Source of the DNA: Phytophthora quininea
Taxonomy: Eukaryota > Oomycota > Peronosporomycetes > Peronosporales > Peronosporaceae
Assembly (NCBI GenBank): GCA_011947345.1
Contig: JAAVTG010000637.1
Location: 124,001-188,000, forward strand
DNA: 64,000 nucleotides
Direction of reading: 5' to 3'
A model generated the notes under the pieces. It saw only the letters and a program-made list of their open reading frames with translations. It was not told the origin of the DNA and made no database searches. Positions 8,434 to 21,596 of the stretch are shown in pieces. A program made the position numbers and the translations under genes. The number at the start of each line of letters is the position of its first letter. Positions within the stretch are counted from its first letter, which is position 1.

Positions 8434-9560
8434 ATGAAGGACTTTGGCGAAGACAGCGCTCCAAATGTGATGGAGAAATACCTAACGGACGAGCAGATCC
8501 AGCAGTTCATGGACCAGGGAATGTTGGTAGTCCCCAATGTATTGACGTTGGACGAGGTGAAGGAAGCTCGACGAGGTCTGCACGACGAATTGGCCAAGTA
8601 CGGAGTGGTAGGCAACGACTGCATGCATGGGGATTTACAATATTTTAACGATGATAATTGCAGGACCACAACGATTTAGAAGCGACCGGCGACAATTTGA
8701 AGAAGTTGTCGAGTACTGGCGGCGCAGGCGGCATTCTAGACCTGTTCTATCCGTCGTGGAGGCTGACGGTGGCGGAGAACGACAAGGTGTTTGCCGCCAT
8801 GACGGATCTGTGGGAAGCCACGTACGCGCACAACCACCCGGACTTCCAGCACCCGTTCGGCGACTTTGACGGCAAGAAGGGCTACATGTACATCAACCGC
8901 GTGTGCTACCGAGTCCCGGACGCGATCTCCAAGCAGCACGCGGCCAAGAAGTCGAGACCGATGCAGCGCTCGCTGACGCCGCACTGGGACTGCTGTCCAA
9001 CCAAGATGTTCGACTCGGGCAAGGATACGCCGCGCTGGCGTCCGATCCAGTGCATCACAGTGCTCACGGACAACACGGAGCCCAGCACAGGCGGATTCGA
9101 GTGTGTCCCGGGCTTCCACAAGGAGTTCGCGAGTTATGTCGCGGAGCATCAGCCAGATGTGATCACAGAGGAGCCGCTGACTGCGCCGCTGCGTCGTCCG
9201 CAGGTTTGTCTGGGCGATTTCTCCCCGCTGCGAATGCAGGAGGACCGAGCTGTCGTCGACCGCTACCAGCATGTTGGTTGCATGTCTGGCAGCGTGATCT
9301 TCTTCGATTGGCGTCTCCCGCACGCCAACAGCTACAAGCACGTGGGAAGTATCCCTCGCGAGGTCATCTACACGGGATTTCTGCCCGATACGCCAATGAA
9401 CCGCAAATACGTCCAAGAGCAACTTCGCCGCTATACTGCACGCTTGCTTCCCGCAGACCACTGGCAAAAGGACCAGGGCGATATTTGCGTTGCAGAGCAC
9501 TTTTCCGAGCACCACTTTTCAGCGCTGGGCTCCCGTCTCATTGCTCTGCATCAATGGTAA
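8434..9560 (+). CDS. Phytanoyl-CoA dioxygenase (PhyH) family oxygenase
   Basis: Two exons, 8434-8607 and 8664-9560, with a 56-nt GT-AG intron in phase 0; product about 356 residues. PhyH enzymes are Fe(II)/2-oxoglutarate oxygenases. The iron facial triad is visible as H-W-D in LTPHWDCCP and a distal His in WRLPHANS; the Arg in HVGSIPREVIYTGF is placed to bind 2-oxoglutarate. The N-terminus (YLTDEQIQQFMDQGMLVVPN) is the usual PhyH opening helix. Length agrees with PhyH proteins. No obvious mitochondrial or peroxisomal targeting signal is seen. Substrate unknown; several oomycete PhyH-like proteins are uncharacterised. The next gene starts 90 bp downstream on the same strand. Confidence 0.85.
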
Positions 9561-9625
9561 ACTGCAGCCTCAAACACATGGGTACATTTCGATGGTCGAC
9601 ATCCTACAAACATTTTCTTTTATAG

Positions 9626-11118
<1,493 letters not shown>

Positions 11119-11224
11119 TAAGGCTCGACAAAACATGTAATAGACGTTTTCGACAGTGCAAGAAGTTGACGTTGAAGCGGGGATCCAAGCAAAATGAACC
11201 TATCTACATAGATTTTCTAAAGTC

Positions 11225-11231
11225 TCATTTT
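11225..11231 (+). promoter_or_regulatory. Inr-type core promoter of VAC14
   Basis: TCATTTT within GTCTCATTTTCGTTAAAC fits the oomycete initiator, about 45 nt upstream of ATG 11276. Confidence 0.4.
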
Positions 11232-11275
11232 CGTTAAACTAAAATTGAAGCCATATCCGCTTCTTCCTGGCCACG

Positions 11276-13844
11276 ATGAGCTACGCCGCGGACTCTTCGC
11301 CCATGCTGCCGCAGTCGGCGCTGACGCAGGCCGCTGCGGCGGCCGCCGCCGCCATGCCGTTCCTGGGCGGCAGCGACGCGTCCGACGGCTCCTTCCCCGT
11401 GCAGCTGCCGCTGTCCCCGAACCTCATGCGCAATTTGGGCGACCGCAGCTACGACAAGCGCAAGGGCGCGGCCATGGAGCTGGAGAACCTCATTAAGCAG
11501 CTGCAGGAGAACGCCGCCAGCATCGAGTTCCACCAGCAGCACCAGCTGCAGCTGCACCAGGACTCGCCAAGCCTCGAAGCAGCCTCCGGGACCGAGTCGG
11601 AGAGCGTGGACGGTGCCCCCAACAGCTTTGCAGCCAACAACCCCAGCAGACAGCGCATCCCTGCCATCATCGAGCTGCTGGGAAACGACTTTGCCTGCTC
11701 CTCCAACGCCAACCACCGCAAGGGTGGTCTCATTGGCTTGGCAGCAACGGCCATTGGCCTCATGCACGACGCCCACCTATATCTGGACAAGTTGCTGCCC
11801 CCAGTGCTGCACTGCTTCGACGACCCTGAAAGTAGAGTCAGGTACTACGCCTGTGAGAGTTTGTACAACATCGCTAAAGTGGCCAGAGGACACATCTTGC
11901 AGTACTTTAACCAGATCTTTGACGGTCTCTGCAAACTCTTCGCCGATGTGGACGTGGACGTGAAAAACGGAGCCAATTTGCTGGATCGACTGGTGAAAGA
12001 TATCGTCACCGAGAGTGAGTACTTTGACGTGGACATGTTCATCCCACTGCTGCACAAGTACATTCGCATGACCAACCCGTACATTCGGCAGTTGCTGGTT
12101 GGGTGGATTACTGTGCTAGATTCGGTGCCTGATATTGACATGCTGGACTGGCTGCCGGAGTTTCTGGACGGCTTGTTTAATATGCTGAGTGACGGCAACA
12201 GAGAGATCCGACAGGCGGCTGATAGTGCGTTGGCAGAGTTCCTTCGAGAGATTAAACAGACGGAAGATGTCGAGTTTGGACGCATGGTGGATATCCTCGT
12301 GGGTCAGTGCAACAGCAAAGAGCGTTTCAACAGGTTGACAGCTGTGAGCTGGGTGCACGAATTTGTGAACCTCGGGCGCGAGAAGCTTGTAGAGTTCTAT
12401 GGAGACTTACTGGCTGCTGTTATGCATTGTATCTCCGACGCCGAGCATGAGATCCGGCAGGTGGCAGAGCGCGCTAACGATGACTTGTTGCAGCTCGTAA
12501 AATCGACGACAGAGGAGGTGGAACTGCTACCTCTAATGCAAAAGCTGACGTCGGAACTGAGTAGCGAGGATGTTGCTACTCGGATGGCTTCATTGCGCTG
12601 GATCTCGATGCTACTCGAGAAATACCCCAACCAACTCTCGGCCCACATTACTCAGTTGCTGCCGGCGTTGCTGCGTACGTTGAATGACGCTTCAGACCCG
12701 GTGGTTCTTCTTGACTTGGAGGTACTGGCACGCATTTCGCTGAACAAAGTCGAATTCGAGAAGGTCTTAAACTCCATTCTGCTACTGTTCTCTCAAGACC
12801 GGCGCTTGCTGGAGCTGCGTGGCAGCATGGTCGTACGAAAACTGTGCGTCCTGTTAGATTCCAAGAGCATCTACCTCATTTTCGCCAAGGTGCTGGGTAC
12901 CGAGGCTGTATACCTCGACAGTCAGGCCGACAGCGAGTTTGCGGCCGTTATGGTTCAGACGCTGAACCTGATTCTGCTCACTGCTAATGAGCTGGAGAAT
13001 CTTCGCGACATTCTTCGTCGCAGCTTTCAACCGCGTGCTTCAGAGGACGATGTTCAAGTTTTCACGGTAAGTTCACACTTCTGCTGTTGCTGAAAACCTG
13101 GTACATATGACACTTGAATGCTTTGTGGAACAGGCGCTTTTCCGATCCTGGTGCCACAACCCGATCGCGGCATTCAGCCTCTGCTTGCTCGCGCAATCGT
13201 ACTCGCTGTCTGCGGCGCTCATCAGCAAATTATATCCTTTTCGACTGCTTACCACCAGTAGCTGCATGCATGTATTACTTCCGAGACGCTGCCTTACATC
13301 ACAAGAGGCTGTTTGTGCCATTTTGTTATTTTACTGCAGATATCGACGCGTCCGTGGGCTTTCTCATGCAGATCGACAAGCTGGTGCAGTTACTGGAGTC
13401 TCCGATCTTCATTCACATGCGACTGCAGCTTTTAGAGATCCAAGAAGACTACCACACTGATCTAGTCAAGAGTTTGTACGGTCTGCTCATGCTGCTCCCA
13501 CAGAGCGCCGCTTTCCGGGTGCTGCGAGACCGACTGGCCAGCGTGACGAGTATGGCCACAGCCATTGATCGGATCGACTTGAGTGGCGACTCCCGTCGCC
13601 TTCGCAAGATTAGAGACGCCCCGAAGAGCAAGTCAAGCAACGACGCGGCATTGGGAGCCCCACAGATTGACGCCGATGCGCTACTGTCGCACTTTGAAGC
13701 TGTACAGGCGAAACATACAGAGCTTCGGAGGAAAGGTAAGCTTTACGCCAAAGTTTGAGGTTGTTACTGACAACGGTTGTGTAATGACTTTCAGCGATGT
13801 ACGAGAAGTCGTTGGCAAAGGAACAACGCAGGAGTAACAAGTAA
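11276..13844 (+). CDS. VAC14: VAC14 scaffold of the PIKfyve/Fab1 complex
   Basis: Four exons: 11276-13066, 13134-13231, 13335-13735, 13795-13844; product about 779 residues, close to animal and yeast VAC14. VAC14 is an all-helical HEAT-repeat scaffold that holds the PI3P 5-kinase Fab1/PIKfyve and the phosphatase Fig4 on endosomes and vacuoles to control PI(3,5)P2. Conserved blocks include NHRKGGLIGLAATAIGL, RYYACESLYNIAKVARG, the stretch LDWLPEFLDGLFNMLSDG, and the Fig4-binding part LFRSWCHNPIAAFSLCLLAQ and LLESPIF..LRLQLL. An Ala-run (AAAAAAAA) near the N-terminus is lineage-specific. Introns 1 and 3 are GT-AG. Intron 2 has AT-AC ends and is listed separately. No frame error is seen in this gene. 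Confidence 0.95.
13232..13334 (+). other. U12-type AT-AC intron in VAC14
   Basis: Exon 2 ends ...AGCAAATT; the intron begins ATATCCTTTT, the canonical minor-spliceosome donor, and ends TTTTAC. Joining at these points gives LISKFADIDASVGFLMQIDK, colinear with VAC14 of other eukaryotes. No GT-AG choice restores this frame. A good TCCTTAAC branch site is not visible in the last 20 nt; the nearest resemblance is CCTTAC about 40 nt from the acceptor. Confidence 0.75.
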
Positions 13845-13939
13845 CAAAGCAAGCGAAGACGATACAATGCTAAAACGCGTATATGCGACCAAGTACAATG
13901 ACAACGATTCACACGGCGTTCTGCTACAGTCTGGCAGTT

Positions 13940-15715
13940 CTACCTTTTCCTTGCAGCCTTGATCTTCTTCTTCTCGTCGTCTCCTTTCTTCTCCCCACGC
14001 CACAGCGCCAATCGCCCGGACGAGTTACCGCCCGCAATGAGCTCCAGATGCGGGTGGAAAGCGTTGATCGAGTGCACCGACGCAAAGTTGTCACTTTTGA
14101 GTTCGCGTACAGGGCGGCGACGACCAGCACGGAAGATCTGTATTCTACGAGGCTGCTCCATGCATCCAATGACAAACTGGTTGGGCCGCTTCGGGTCCCA
14201 TGCCGCATGCAGCTTTGTCAGCCACCGTCCCGTCATGTTGTTGTGGCGAACTCGAACGGGCTTAGGGATGTCAACCGCGGACTTGTCTGAAGGCTGCCGA
14301 CCAGCAAGACTTGACGTGTCGAACATATCAATGTAGGAATCCTGGCCTACTGTCACAAGCCACGCTCCCTCACGCGGAGAGAAATACGCACAGTTGACAC
14401 TACGAAAGTGAGGCAACGTCACGAGCGGCGTGTTCTTCTTCGCGGACATTTTGCGTGCGTCCCATAAGCACACTGTGCGGTCCAGTGAGGCAGTTGCGAA
14501 GCAACTATGAACAAATTTACAATTAGCACTCACGGCAATCGACATCTCTACACAAAGTTACGTACAAGTCTTGACTGGGATGCTGTGACACAGTGTTAAC
14601 CTTCTTCTCGTGGAGAAGGTAGTTCGAGCTCTTGACTTTTGCAGCGCGACGATCGATTAACCTGACAGTGCCGTCGTCGCAGCTTACGTACAGGCACTGC
14701 GGCGTTCCTGCAGTCGCCATTGATGTCATTCCAACATCATTAGACGCTTGATACACTACCGAGAAATCTGCAGCGCGCAAGTCGAACTCCTTAATAGTTC
14801 CATCAAAACTCGTTGATAATAATTTCGACGAGTCTGGAAAGATCAACTGGCCGGCCGGAAGAGTATGCGGTCGGAAGAGAGCCACGGGCGATGTCGAGGT
14901 CTCCTGCTCCACCTCGTTCGGCGACCACAACGCCACATGGCCAAGTTTATCTCCACAAGCCACGACTACTCTGTCTGCGCGCGGCAGGAAGGCGATCGAA
15001 AAGATGCGATCTTGCACCGCCTTGGTGATATCTTGGTCTGCCAGCGTGTACTCGATTCCGTCGTCATCATCCAGCACTATATCCTCCTCCAACTCCTCTT
15101 CCAAATCCCCAAAGTTGTGCTCTAGGAAGGCTTTACTCTCTGAATTCACCTCATCCAGAGCTTTAAACGCTCTAGACCTCGGGTGCTTCATCTCCGTCAT
15201 CACAATCTGGTCTACAGCTTCAATGGGCTCCACCTCCGCATTCTTGCCCTCCAGCCTCCTGGACTTCCTGACTGGTTGGTTCATTAATTCGGCTCTATTG
15301 GAAGCCTTAAGAGCTCTCTTGATAGCCAACTCCTGTCGTTTGGCTTCTTTGGCAGCCCCATCTCCGACTGCCGTCCTGGCCGCGATCTTGGCGGTGGAGA
15401 CGCCCATCTGCTGCATGAAGGCCAAGTTCCTCTCGATGTTTTCCCGTCGTCGGCGTTCATACTCTGGCATCTCCTGTTGCTCTTCCTCTTCTGCGCTGGA
15501 GTCGTTCGAGTTTTCGCTCTGTTTGGCATTTTTACGGTAACTTTTTGTTTAACTTTTCTAACTGGCACTGCAGTCTCTGGCTCCGCCTTGTCGATGTGCT
15601 TGGAGCGGCGTCTGGACTCGATGGGTGGAGACAGCGGCGGGTTCCGTGCGGAGGAACGCAGCGAACGCAGCCGCTGAGGAGCAGCCTCCAGACCGCTGGA
15701 CCTGGTGCGCCGCAT
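13940..15715 (-). CDS. WDR76/CMR1-like WD40 protein
   Basis: Minus strand, exons 15715-14566 and 14504-13940 with a 61-nt intron (donor GTACGTAACT, acceptor CATAG), phase 2. The family binds damaged or modified DNA and chromatin. The N-terminal 130 residues are basic and low-complexity, followed by MPEYERRRRENIERNLAFM and IVMTEMKHPRSRAF, then WD40 blades with FATASLDRTVCLWD, HNNMTGRWLTKLHAAWDP and a C-terminal Lys-rich tail. The frame breaks at the T5 run 15529-15533: upstream ends RKVKQKVTV, downstream resumes AEEEEQQEMPEYERR. One missing base in this A-run (coding strand) restores a length that is an exact multiple of three (about 571 residues). Stop TAG at 13940-13942, 95 bp from the VAC14 stop (convergent). 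Confidence 0.85.
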
Positions 15716-16575
15716 GACCGAAATGGGTAGATAGGTTAATTTAGTAAATCCATTCCATTTTATTTTTTGCGTATTTTTCAGATTATTTTGGTGCAAGAGA
15801 TGAGCCATGCATTATTCACGAATGATAGTGTTGGGCTGTGGAAAGGTGAAGGAATTGCTCTGTGGATAGCATCTTCTTGCCCCACCATCGATGATAGCAA
15901 AATACGTCAATAAGTATAGCATAGTAGGATCTCCACTGGGTGGGTGGATGCCTTAACGAAGTAGAACCCCATGAGGCGGGTTTTAATTATTGCCATGACC
16001 GAACATTCAACGTTCACTGCGGCAGCTCGTCCTTTGGTCACGAACAGGAGAGGGGGTCGTATTCCCACATCGTTATATACCGACAACGTCACAAAAAGCC
16101 GGGGAACACAAAACCCGGACTCCAACAATGTCAATACAAATCAAAGTTTTCATTATGTCTCTTGCCAATAACTGTCAGGCTCAGCCGAGCCCAGATGCTA
16201 GCCGTCTCTCAAACCGCTCCAGCGCTCAAGAGTTCACCGTAGTCCGACCCAGACCAAGAGTACAGGGCTATGTGCGCTGCAGAGCTCAAGGTGCATCGCA
16301 GCTACGATGCAGGACGCGTTTAGGAAGATCTTTAACTGGGTAAGTCTCTCTAGCGGCCCCCGAGAGCTGTAGGTCCTTTATGTAGCCGGCAAGCTTAAGG
16401 CTCTCAACTAATTAATTCTTACATTTGCTCCCACCAACACAAGTCAGTTCCTCCCACAAGAAAACCGTCAAGCGTCTGCAAGCACTGCACTATCGAGGTC
16501 CTACAATACTCCCCCCGTAAAACATAGTCGGTGGTTCCCAAATCTGAGGCCACATTGCACAACCTGACGCACGCC
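15716..16575. other. Intergenic region, edge of the transposon-rich block
   Basis: Contains the WDR76 promoter on its left. No gene or RNA recognised. The right part probably belongs to the pogo-like element that follows, but no inverted repeat could be found by eye. Confidence 0.35.
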
Positions 16576-17380
16576 ATGCCAACCAAGCAGCGCGGCTACT
16601 CCGTGAAGGAGAAGCAGTCAGCGCTCGCCCGCATTGAGGATATCGGGCTGCCAGGAAACATCGCTGAGCTCATCCATCCACATGGCATGGTGGATGGGTG
16701 GTGGCAGTCCCGGGGCGGCTGCGGGGAAAAGCTGTCCAAGACCACGAAGGGGCAGGGACGCAAGGAAAGCCTTCCTTTCACCCCTGCCCTCGTGACGTTC
16801 ATGAAGGACATAAGGCGCGATGAGGAGGTAAGATGTTACATATATTCTAATATTAGTTATTTTTACTCTAACGTATTATGTAGTAGTGGCTCACGACCTC
16901 CATAATGGTAGATTTTATACAAGACAACTACAGTCACTGGCTCGAAAACCACGCAGTGAACAAGAAGTCGCCCGAGAGATGTCGTAGGGCCCTAGAGAGA
17001 TTGTTGCAGCGTACTACAGATATGTGATGTTGCTATTTTAGTGCTATCACTCAATGTTATTAGTAATTCAGATATGTACTGACAAAATGTACTTAATTTA
17101 GATACGGGTTCTCAATACAAAAGCCCAAGAAACAAAGTTGCCTACCGCAGATTTGTTACAACTAACGGCAGATCTTGCCATCGGATTTTAGAGCACCTAC
17201 AGTGTCTATTCTCCAATCGAAATTTATAACATGGACAATACCGCTATAAATTTTGACATGCCGCCAGCTCAGATTTGGGACATCACGGGGCGGGAGGGGT
17301 CTACCAAAGTGCGAGATTTGACAAAGCACTCGGGGCGAATGATGGCTGTGGTTACAATTCGAGCCGACGGTACATTTTTA
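16576..17380 (+). mobile_element. Decayed pogo-like (DDE_1/CENP-B type) transposase
   Basis: Exon-like pieces 16576-16827 and 16889-17029 read GYSVKEKQSALARIEDIGL (pogo helix-turn-helix), LPFTPALVTFMKDIRRDEE, then TTSIMVDFIQDNYSHWLE and ALERLLQR, in phase across a possible 61-nt intron. After a stop, 17104-17380 reads YGFSIQKPKK and further on LYNMDNTAINFDMPPAQIWD and KHSGRMMAVVTIRADG, the first part of the DDE domain (the family has YNADET here, with the first catalytic Asp kept). Stops and frame changes separate the pieces and the rest of the catalytic domain is missing, so it is inactive. Confidence 0.7.
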
Positions 17381-19209
17381 TTGCTATAAAAATCTGATTA
17401 TTTATTAACGACGATTGCCTGACTCAGCCAGACCGAAAACGGCATTTTTCGGGGTAGCCCGAAAATTAAAATCTCCAGTTTTGTAAATTAGCCCACAATA
17501 TTTTTATGCCATTAAATTTACGTTTTTCTAAGCGAAGTGGGGGTAGTGGCATGATCGGATCTGTTTTGGTTATTGAATTATCGTAGGTCAAACATGGCAT
17601 TCTGAGCAAAATGGCTTCGACTTTTCTATAGGCAAAATAAAAATTTCGTTCGATTGGAATTATGTTCACATTGCGTCTTTGTTCTTGGGCTACCTATGCC
17701 ATATCTAGTTGTCTAAGCAAAATAATAATAGTTCCTGAAGATATAACATGTCTAAAACGATAGCATAGTTGGTCATTTTGAGTTTTTCTTCAAGAAGCTG
17801 TTTTTAGCGGGGCATCTAGAGTGCTACACTTGAATACACACCTTAACGCAAACGTCTAGGCAGTATTGAAAGCTCTGTGATTGGATGTAGTCAGCTTCAG
17901 TGGATGATATATTTGTGTCGACACCTTGATAAGGCGCGCTTCCAAAGATGCGAGTTATACCGCTTGATGGAGGTAAACTGGGAAACACAAATGAACTTCC
18001 ATTAAGAGGTAGAGAAAATCAAGGTGTTGTCTTGGAGTTTCATTCTAAAGCTTTCTATGGAAATCATATTGGTGGTATATACCTATGACGAGGTAGCAGA
18101 AGGTTAACTAGATAGAATTAATAATTCTGCAGACCTTAATGTACAGTTGTACTCCACATTTCTATGGACAAAGTCAGAAAAAGTAGAATACTTTTATTTA
18201 TTTGGTTAAATAACTATTAGCTAAAACAGCAGAATTTCCCGTCGTCTTGCTAATTTTCTCGTGAATGATGAAGTCTGTGTGGCTGCGGAAGATCGTTATG
18301 TTGGTTTTAGACACGACTTTATAATATACAGGCAGCCTCAAATTAATTTAACTTTTATCGGAGCATACGATTTTGTAGTTTCCCCCAAATCACCTTAACT
18401 TGACTCGCGAACTGATTGTTAAGATATGCATGTTGGGGGCGGGTGAAAATATTCAGTATTTTTCAATAAGTTCCACCCTTTCTTGGATGCTATTTTGGTA
18501 AATGTCCAAAAATATCATTATTTCAGTTTAACGAAATTTATTTCGGCATTAATCGTTTGACATTACATAGCTCCGTGTACAGGCCTTCGCAAATTTGACC
18601 TCTGTCCAATATAGACTAAAATGACAACTTTTCACGATTAGTTTTCTTTGTTTTGATATTTTTACTTGATTTTACTATGGTCAACAACCCTAACCAATAC
18701 GGGGATTGTAAGAATGTGGGGTTTTGCATATTAAAACATTTATCCGTGCAGATCTGCATCAACGGGACCTAGAGCTAACACGTTGTGCTGTACGATAGAG
18801 AGCTCTCAGCTGTAACCATTTTTCGGCCCTAGACTATTCATTTCGTGTATACAATACACTTGTGGCTTTGCTGTTTTGTTACACGAGACGATCTCTGCCG
18901 TACAGGTACGTACACTTAAAGATAGCTATCTTCTTGCCTGTGCGGCCCGTTGGAGGCACGGAAATGTCGCCCCCGGTCGTTGTTGAACAACTCCCAAAGG
19001 GGAGCCCCAATCTCACGCCCACTATATAATTATAAGTTATCTATTTCAGACATTTTTGTTTCCAAGTATCGCTGAATGTAGTGGGAAAATCGTTTCTTGA
19101 ATTTGACCCGATCGGGGCCTGGAGTAGTGAGCCCCCAAAATTGCGCCGCTGCTCGCGTTGACCGGGCTCACGAGCACATCAACCGTGAAAGCTGCCTCGA
19201 TCTCCATGG
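17381..19209. other. AT-rich sequence without recognised features
   Basis: About 1.8 kb of visibly AT-rich DNA. No open frame resembling a protein family on either strand. Presumably very old transposon remains. Confidence 0.4.
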
Positions 19210-20270
19210 TGAAAGTACGGTATAAGGCTCAAACGCATTTGACAGCCAACACCCTATCACTTTGAGGACGAAACGATCAGCTACGTCGTTAAGTAGGGAA
19301 GTGGCGCCGCCAATTCAGATGGAGTGGGTCAAATAGCGCGTGTTGTCTAGCGATTGGATGTTGCTGTCCGCTTCAACACTTTTGCTATCTCCTTTGCAGT
19401 GATTATGCCTGAGTTTTCAAAAGAGAATGCTGGTGCCTCAGCACTCGGTTTTAGTGCCAAAGCAACCTTAACCACCCATCCAGCGCCTTTGACAGGGCAC
19501 AATAGTTCATCATCGGACCGGCGATGATAGTGCCACTCCCATCGACCATACTGATTATTCATCGCCCCACGAAGAGTGATTCCTACGAAACCCGCTCTGC
19601 GCGGCGAACAACAGTGCATGCACATCCAAAACCTTGATGTCTTTTAAGCGAACGATGTAGTCGTAAGGTGTGCGCCCCCATGAACAGATACTCCGAACGT
19701 CTTAAAAAGAAAAAAATTGCCGAGCAGGACGCCCCCTCCCCCCACCGAATCAGTTGGCCGCGTGGTTCACGGAGGTCGAGAGAGTGAAAGAGGCATCGGA
19801 GCAGAGCAGGTGCAATCGAGTGCTGCTTGGCGACTGACGCAGTAAATCCCTTGATCCCGCGGAGCAGAATAGCGTGACTGGCGTTCACGTCAGGATCATA
19901 CCTGCCGTGTTTCGATGATACTAGCGGACGGCGCAAATCTTACCGCAAATTGTCGAGTACGTGTTCCCCGTGCCCGAATAGTTCACCCCAAATTTCCAAA
20001 GGTACACCACAAATGTGCCAAGCTGGGCGGCATCTGCATCGATTGTATGCTGGGACAGCCACGGCTGATAGCCCATCAAAACACACCAGTCCGTCCACTG
20101 CTTCCAACCGCGCTTGTAGATATACATGAAGAGATAACGAGAGTCTCTGCTTGGAGCAGCGCTCCCAAAGTGTGCAGAGATCTCTTGAGCTCTCTGAGAT
20201 CAAATGCTGTTGCCATGAACAAGAAATTCGAGAAAATAGGTCAGCTAACTCTGGGGCTGACACACCCTTG
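19210..20270 (-). mobile_element. Decayed Crypton-like tyrosine recombinase
   Basis: Read on the minus strand, fragments in three frames give the N-terminal YKRGWKQWTDWCVLMGYQPW and VVYLWKFGVN, then SHAILLRGIKGF, FFFLRRSEYLF (first catalytic Arg box), GITLRGAMNNQYGRWE, VLCPVK-type spacer, and THSI-stop-IGGATSLLND with VIGCWLSNAFEPY. In active relatives the second box reads HSVRIGG and the third GRW; here the Arg codons are TGA (19315-19317) and TGT (19249-19251). This family of recombinases is abundant in oomycetes and is assigned to Crypton-like elements. Element ends not identified. Confidence 0.65.
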
Positions 20271-21311
20271 ATGCTGCATCAGTTACGACGTTCTTTGATC
20301 CGCTGATGTCATCCGCCAACGTATAGAAGCCGTAGGTGACTTCATATAAAGCCAATACCCGCAGCAAATTCCTGCGCTAGCGGGTATCTGCTGGATCTAC
20401 GATTGCTATAGTGTTTGCTGAATGAAGCTGTCCATCCAAAGTATCCAGAAGCACATCGACCGGCTAGCATATTTTGAGCGCCAAGATTCAGCGCTACGGA
20501 CCACCGCCTATAGGAGGCTCAGCCGGCTACGCTGGCGTACGATTCTCGATCCCGGTGTGGTGCCCTCGAATTCCAAATTGACGACCGAAGTCAACCAACG
20601 GCAGCCTTCCCCAGCATGCAACCCCCGCCACACCAATTGGCTCCGTTGTTGTGAGATTCCCGCGCCTCCGTGATCAAGATCGTCAAAGGTAGAAATCATT
20701 GTCATTGAAGACAACGAAGATAATGATGACGACGTCAGCACGGACGCCGGGAACGTCACTATGGGTGGATTAGACGAGGGCGTTAATTGTCCAATCTGCC
20801 AAGACGTTGTTAACAATCCGGCCACTCCCCAAACCCGTTCCCATGCGGCATACAGCTAGCAAAAAGCTCCACAACTTTCATGAAGTATTGCTTATACGGG
20901 CGCAACGGATAGGCGGATCGACATGAGTTGCCTAACCACGGGCTTGCGGATTCTGCCAAGTTAGACGTTACCTCATTGCAAGACGGATGTTTGTACTCTC
21001 ACTGAAGGCATAAGTCACCCAGTGAAATTTGTCGATCTTGTTTAGATACTCGACTTCAAGCCGCCGCGTTTCCCCAACTTCGAGAAGTAGACGTTGTAAT
21101 ATGTATCACACTCGCTTCGAGCCATCTGGAATATCAATGCTTTTCTCTGTTGGAGCTAACTTTCGACATCGGTAATGATATGATGAACACAAAATCAAAG
21201 CCCGCTGAGAGGGTAGAATTTTGTCACCGTTCCTAAAAACCTTTCTGGTGGTCTGAAACGATACCAGGTTTCCAAGCCGCTTACACCACTTGTAGATCTT
21301 TTATCATGTGC

Positions 21312-21380
21312 TCCACAAACCATTCTAGTTCGGGCAATCCTCTTGTCTAGGGGATTGCACGAACTGGAATGGTTTGTGCA
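21312..21380. repeat. Near-perfect hairpin-forming inverted repeat
   Basis: Arms 21312-21340 and 21352-21380 pair at 26 of 29 positions around an 11-nt loop. The left arm contains CACAAACCATTCTAGTTCG and the right arm its near reverse complement. Could be a MITE relic, foldback terminus or small-RNA hairpin. Confidence 0.7.
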
Positions 21381-21561
21381 CCAGTGCTAAACCGAACACG
21401 ATAGTGTCACCGTTGACGTCTTTCGAAGTGGAAGAAGGAACATGCCACGATTGTTCATCTCCATTTTGGAAGTGCGTGCCATCCAAACCAATAATATGAC
21501 GATATGTTTGTAGTGCCTTTAAATAGGAACTTGAAAAACAGCAGGCTTGCTTGAGAAACTC

Positions 21562-21596
21562 AATTCTCTCTCTCTCTTTTTTTTTTTTTTTTTTAC
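21562..21596. repeat. (CT)n-(T)n pyrimidine tract
   Basis: A CTCTCTCTC run passes directly into an uninterrupted T-run of about 18 bases. Microsatellite; no role inferred. Confidence 0.8.

Noticed and set aside
15481..15540. A 40-nt intron (GTAAAAATG...CCAG) in the WDR76-like gene to explain the frame change
   Set aside because: Removing it leads into the wrong frame, whereas one extra base in the A-run gives a gene length divisible by three.
17219..17380. An independent small gene starting near the MDNTAINFDMPP motif
   Set aside because: The text is the DDE-domain start of the pogo-like transposase in the same order and strand as the upstream fragments.
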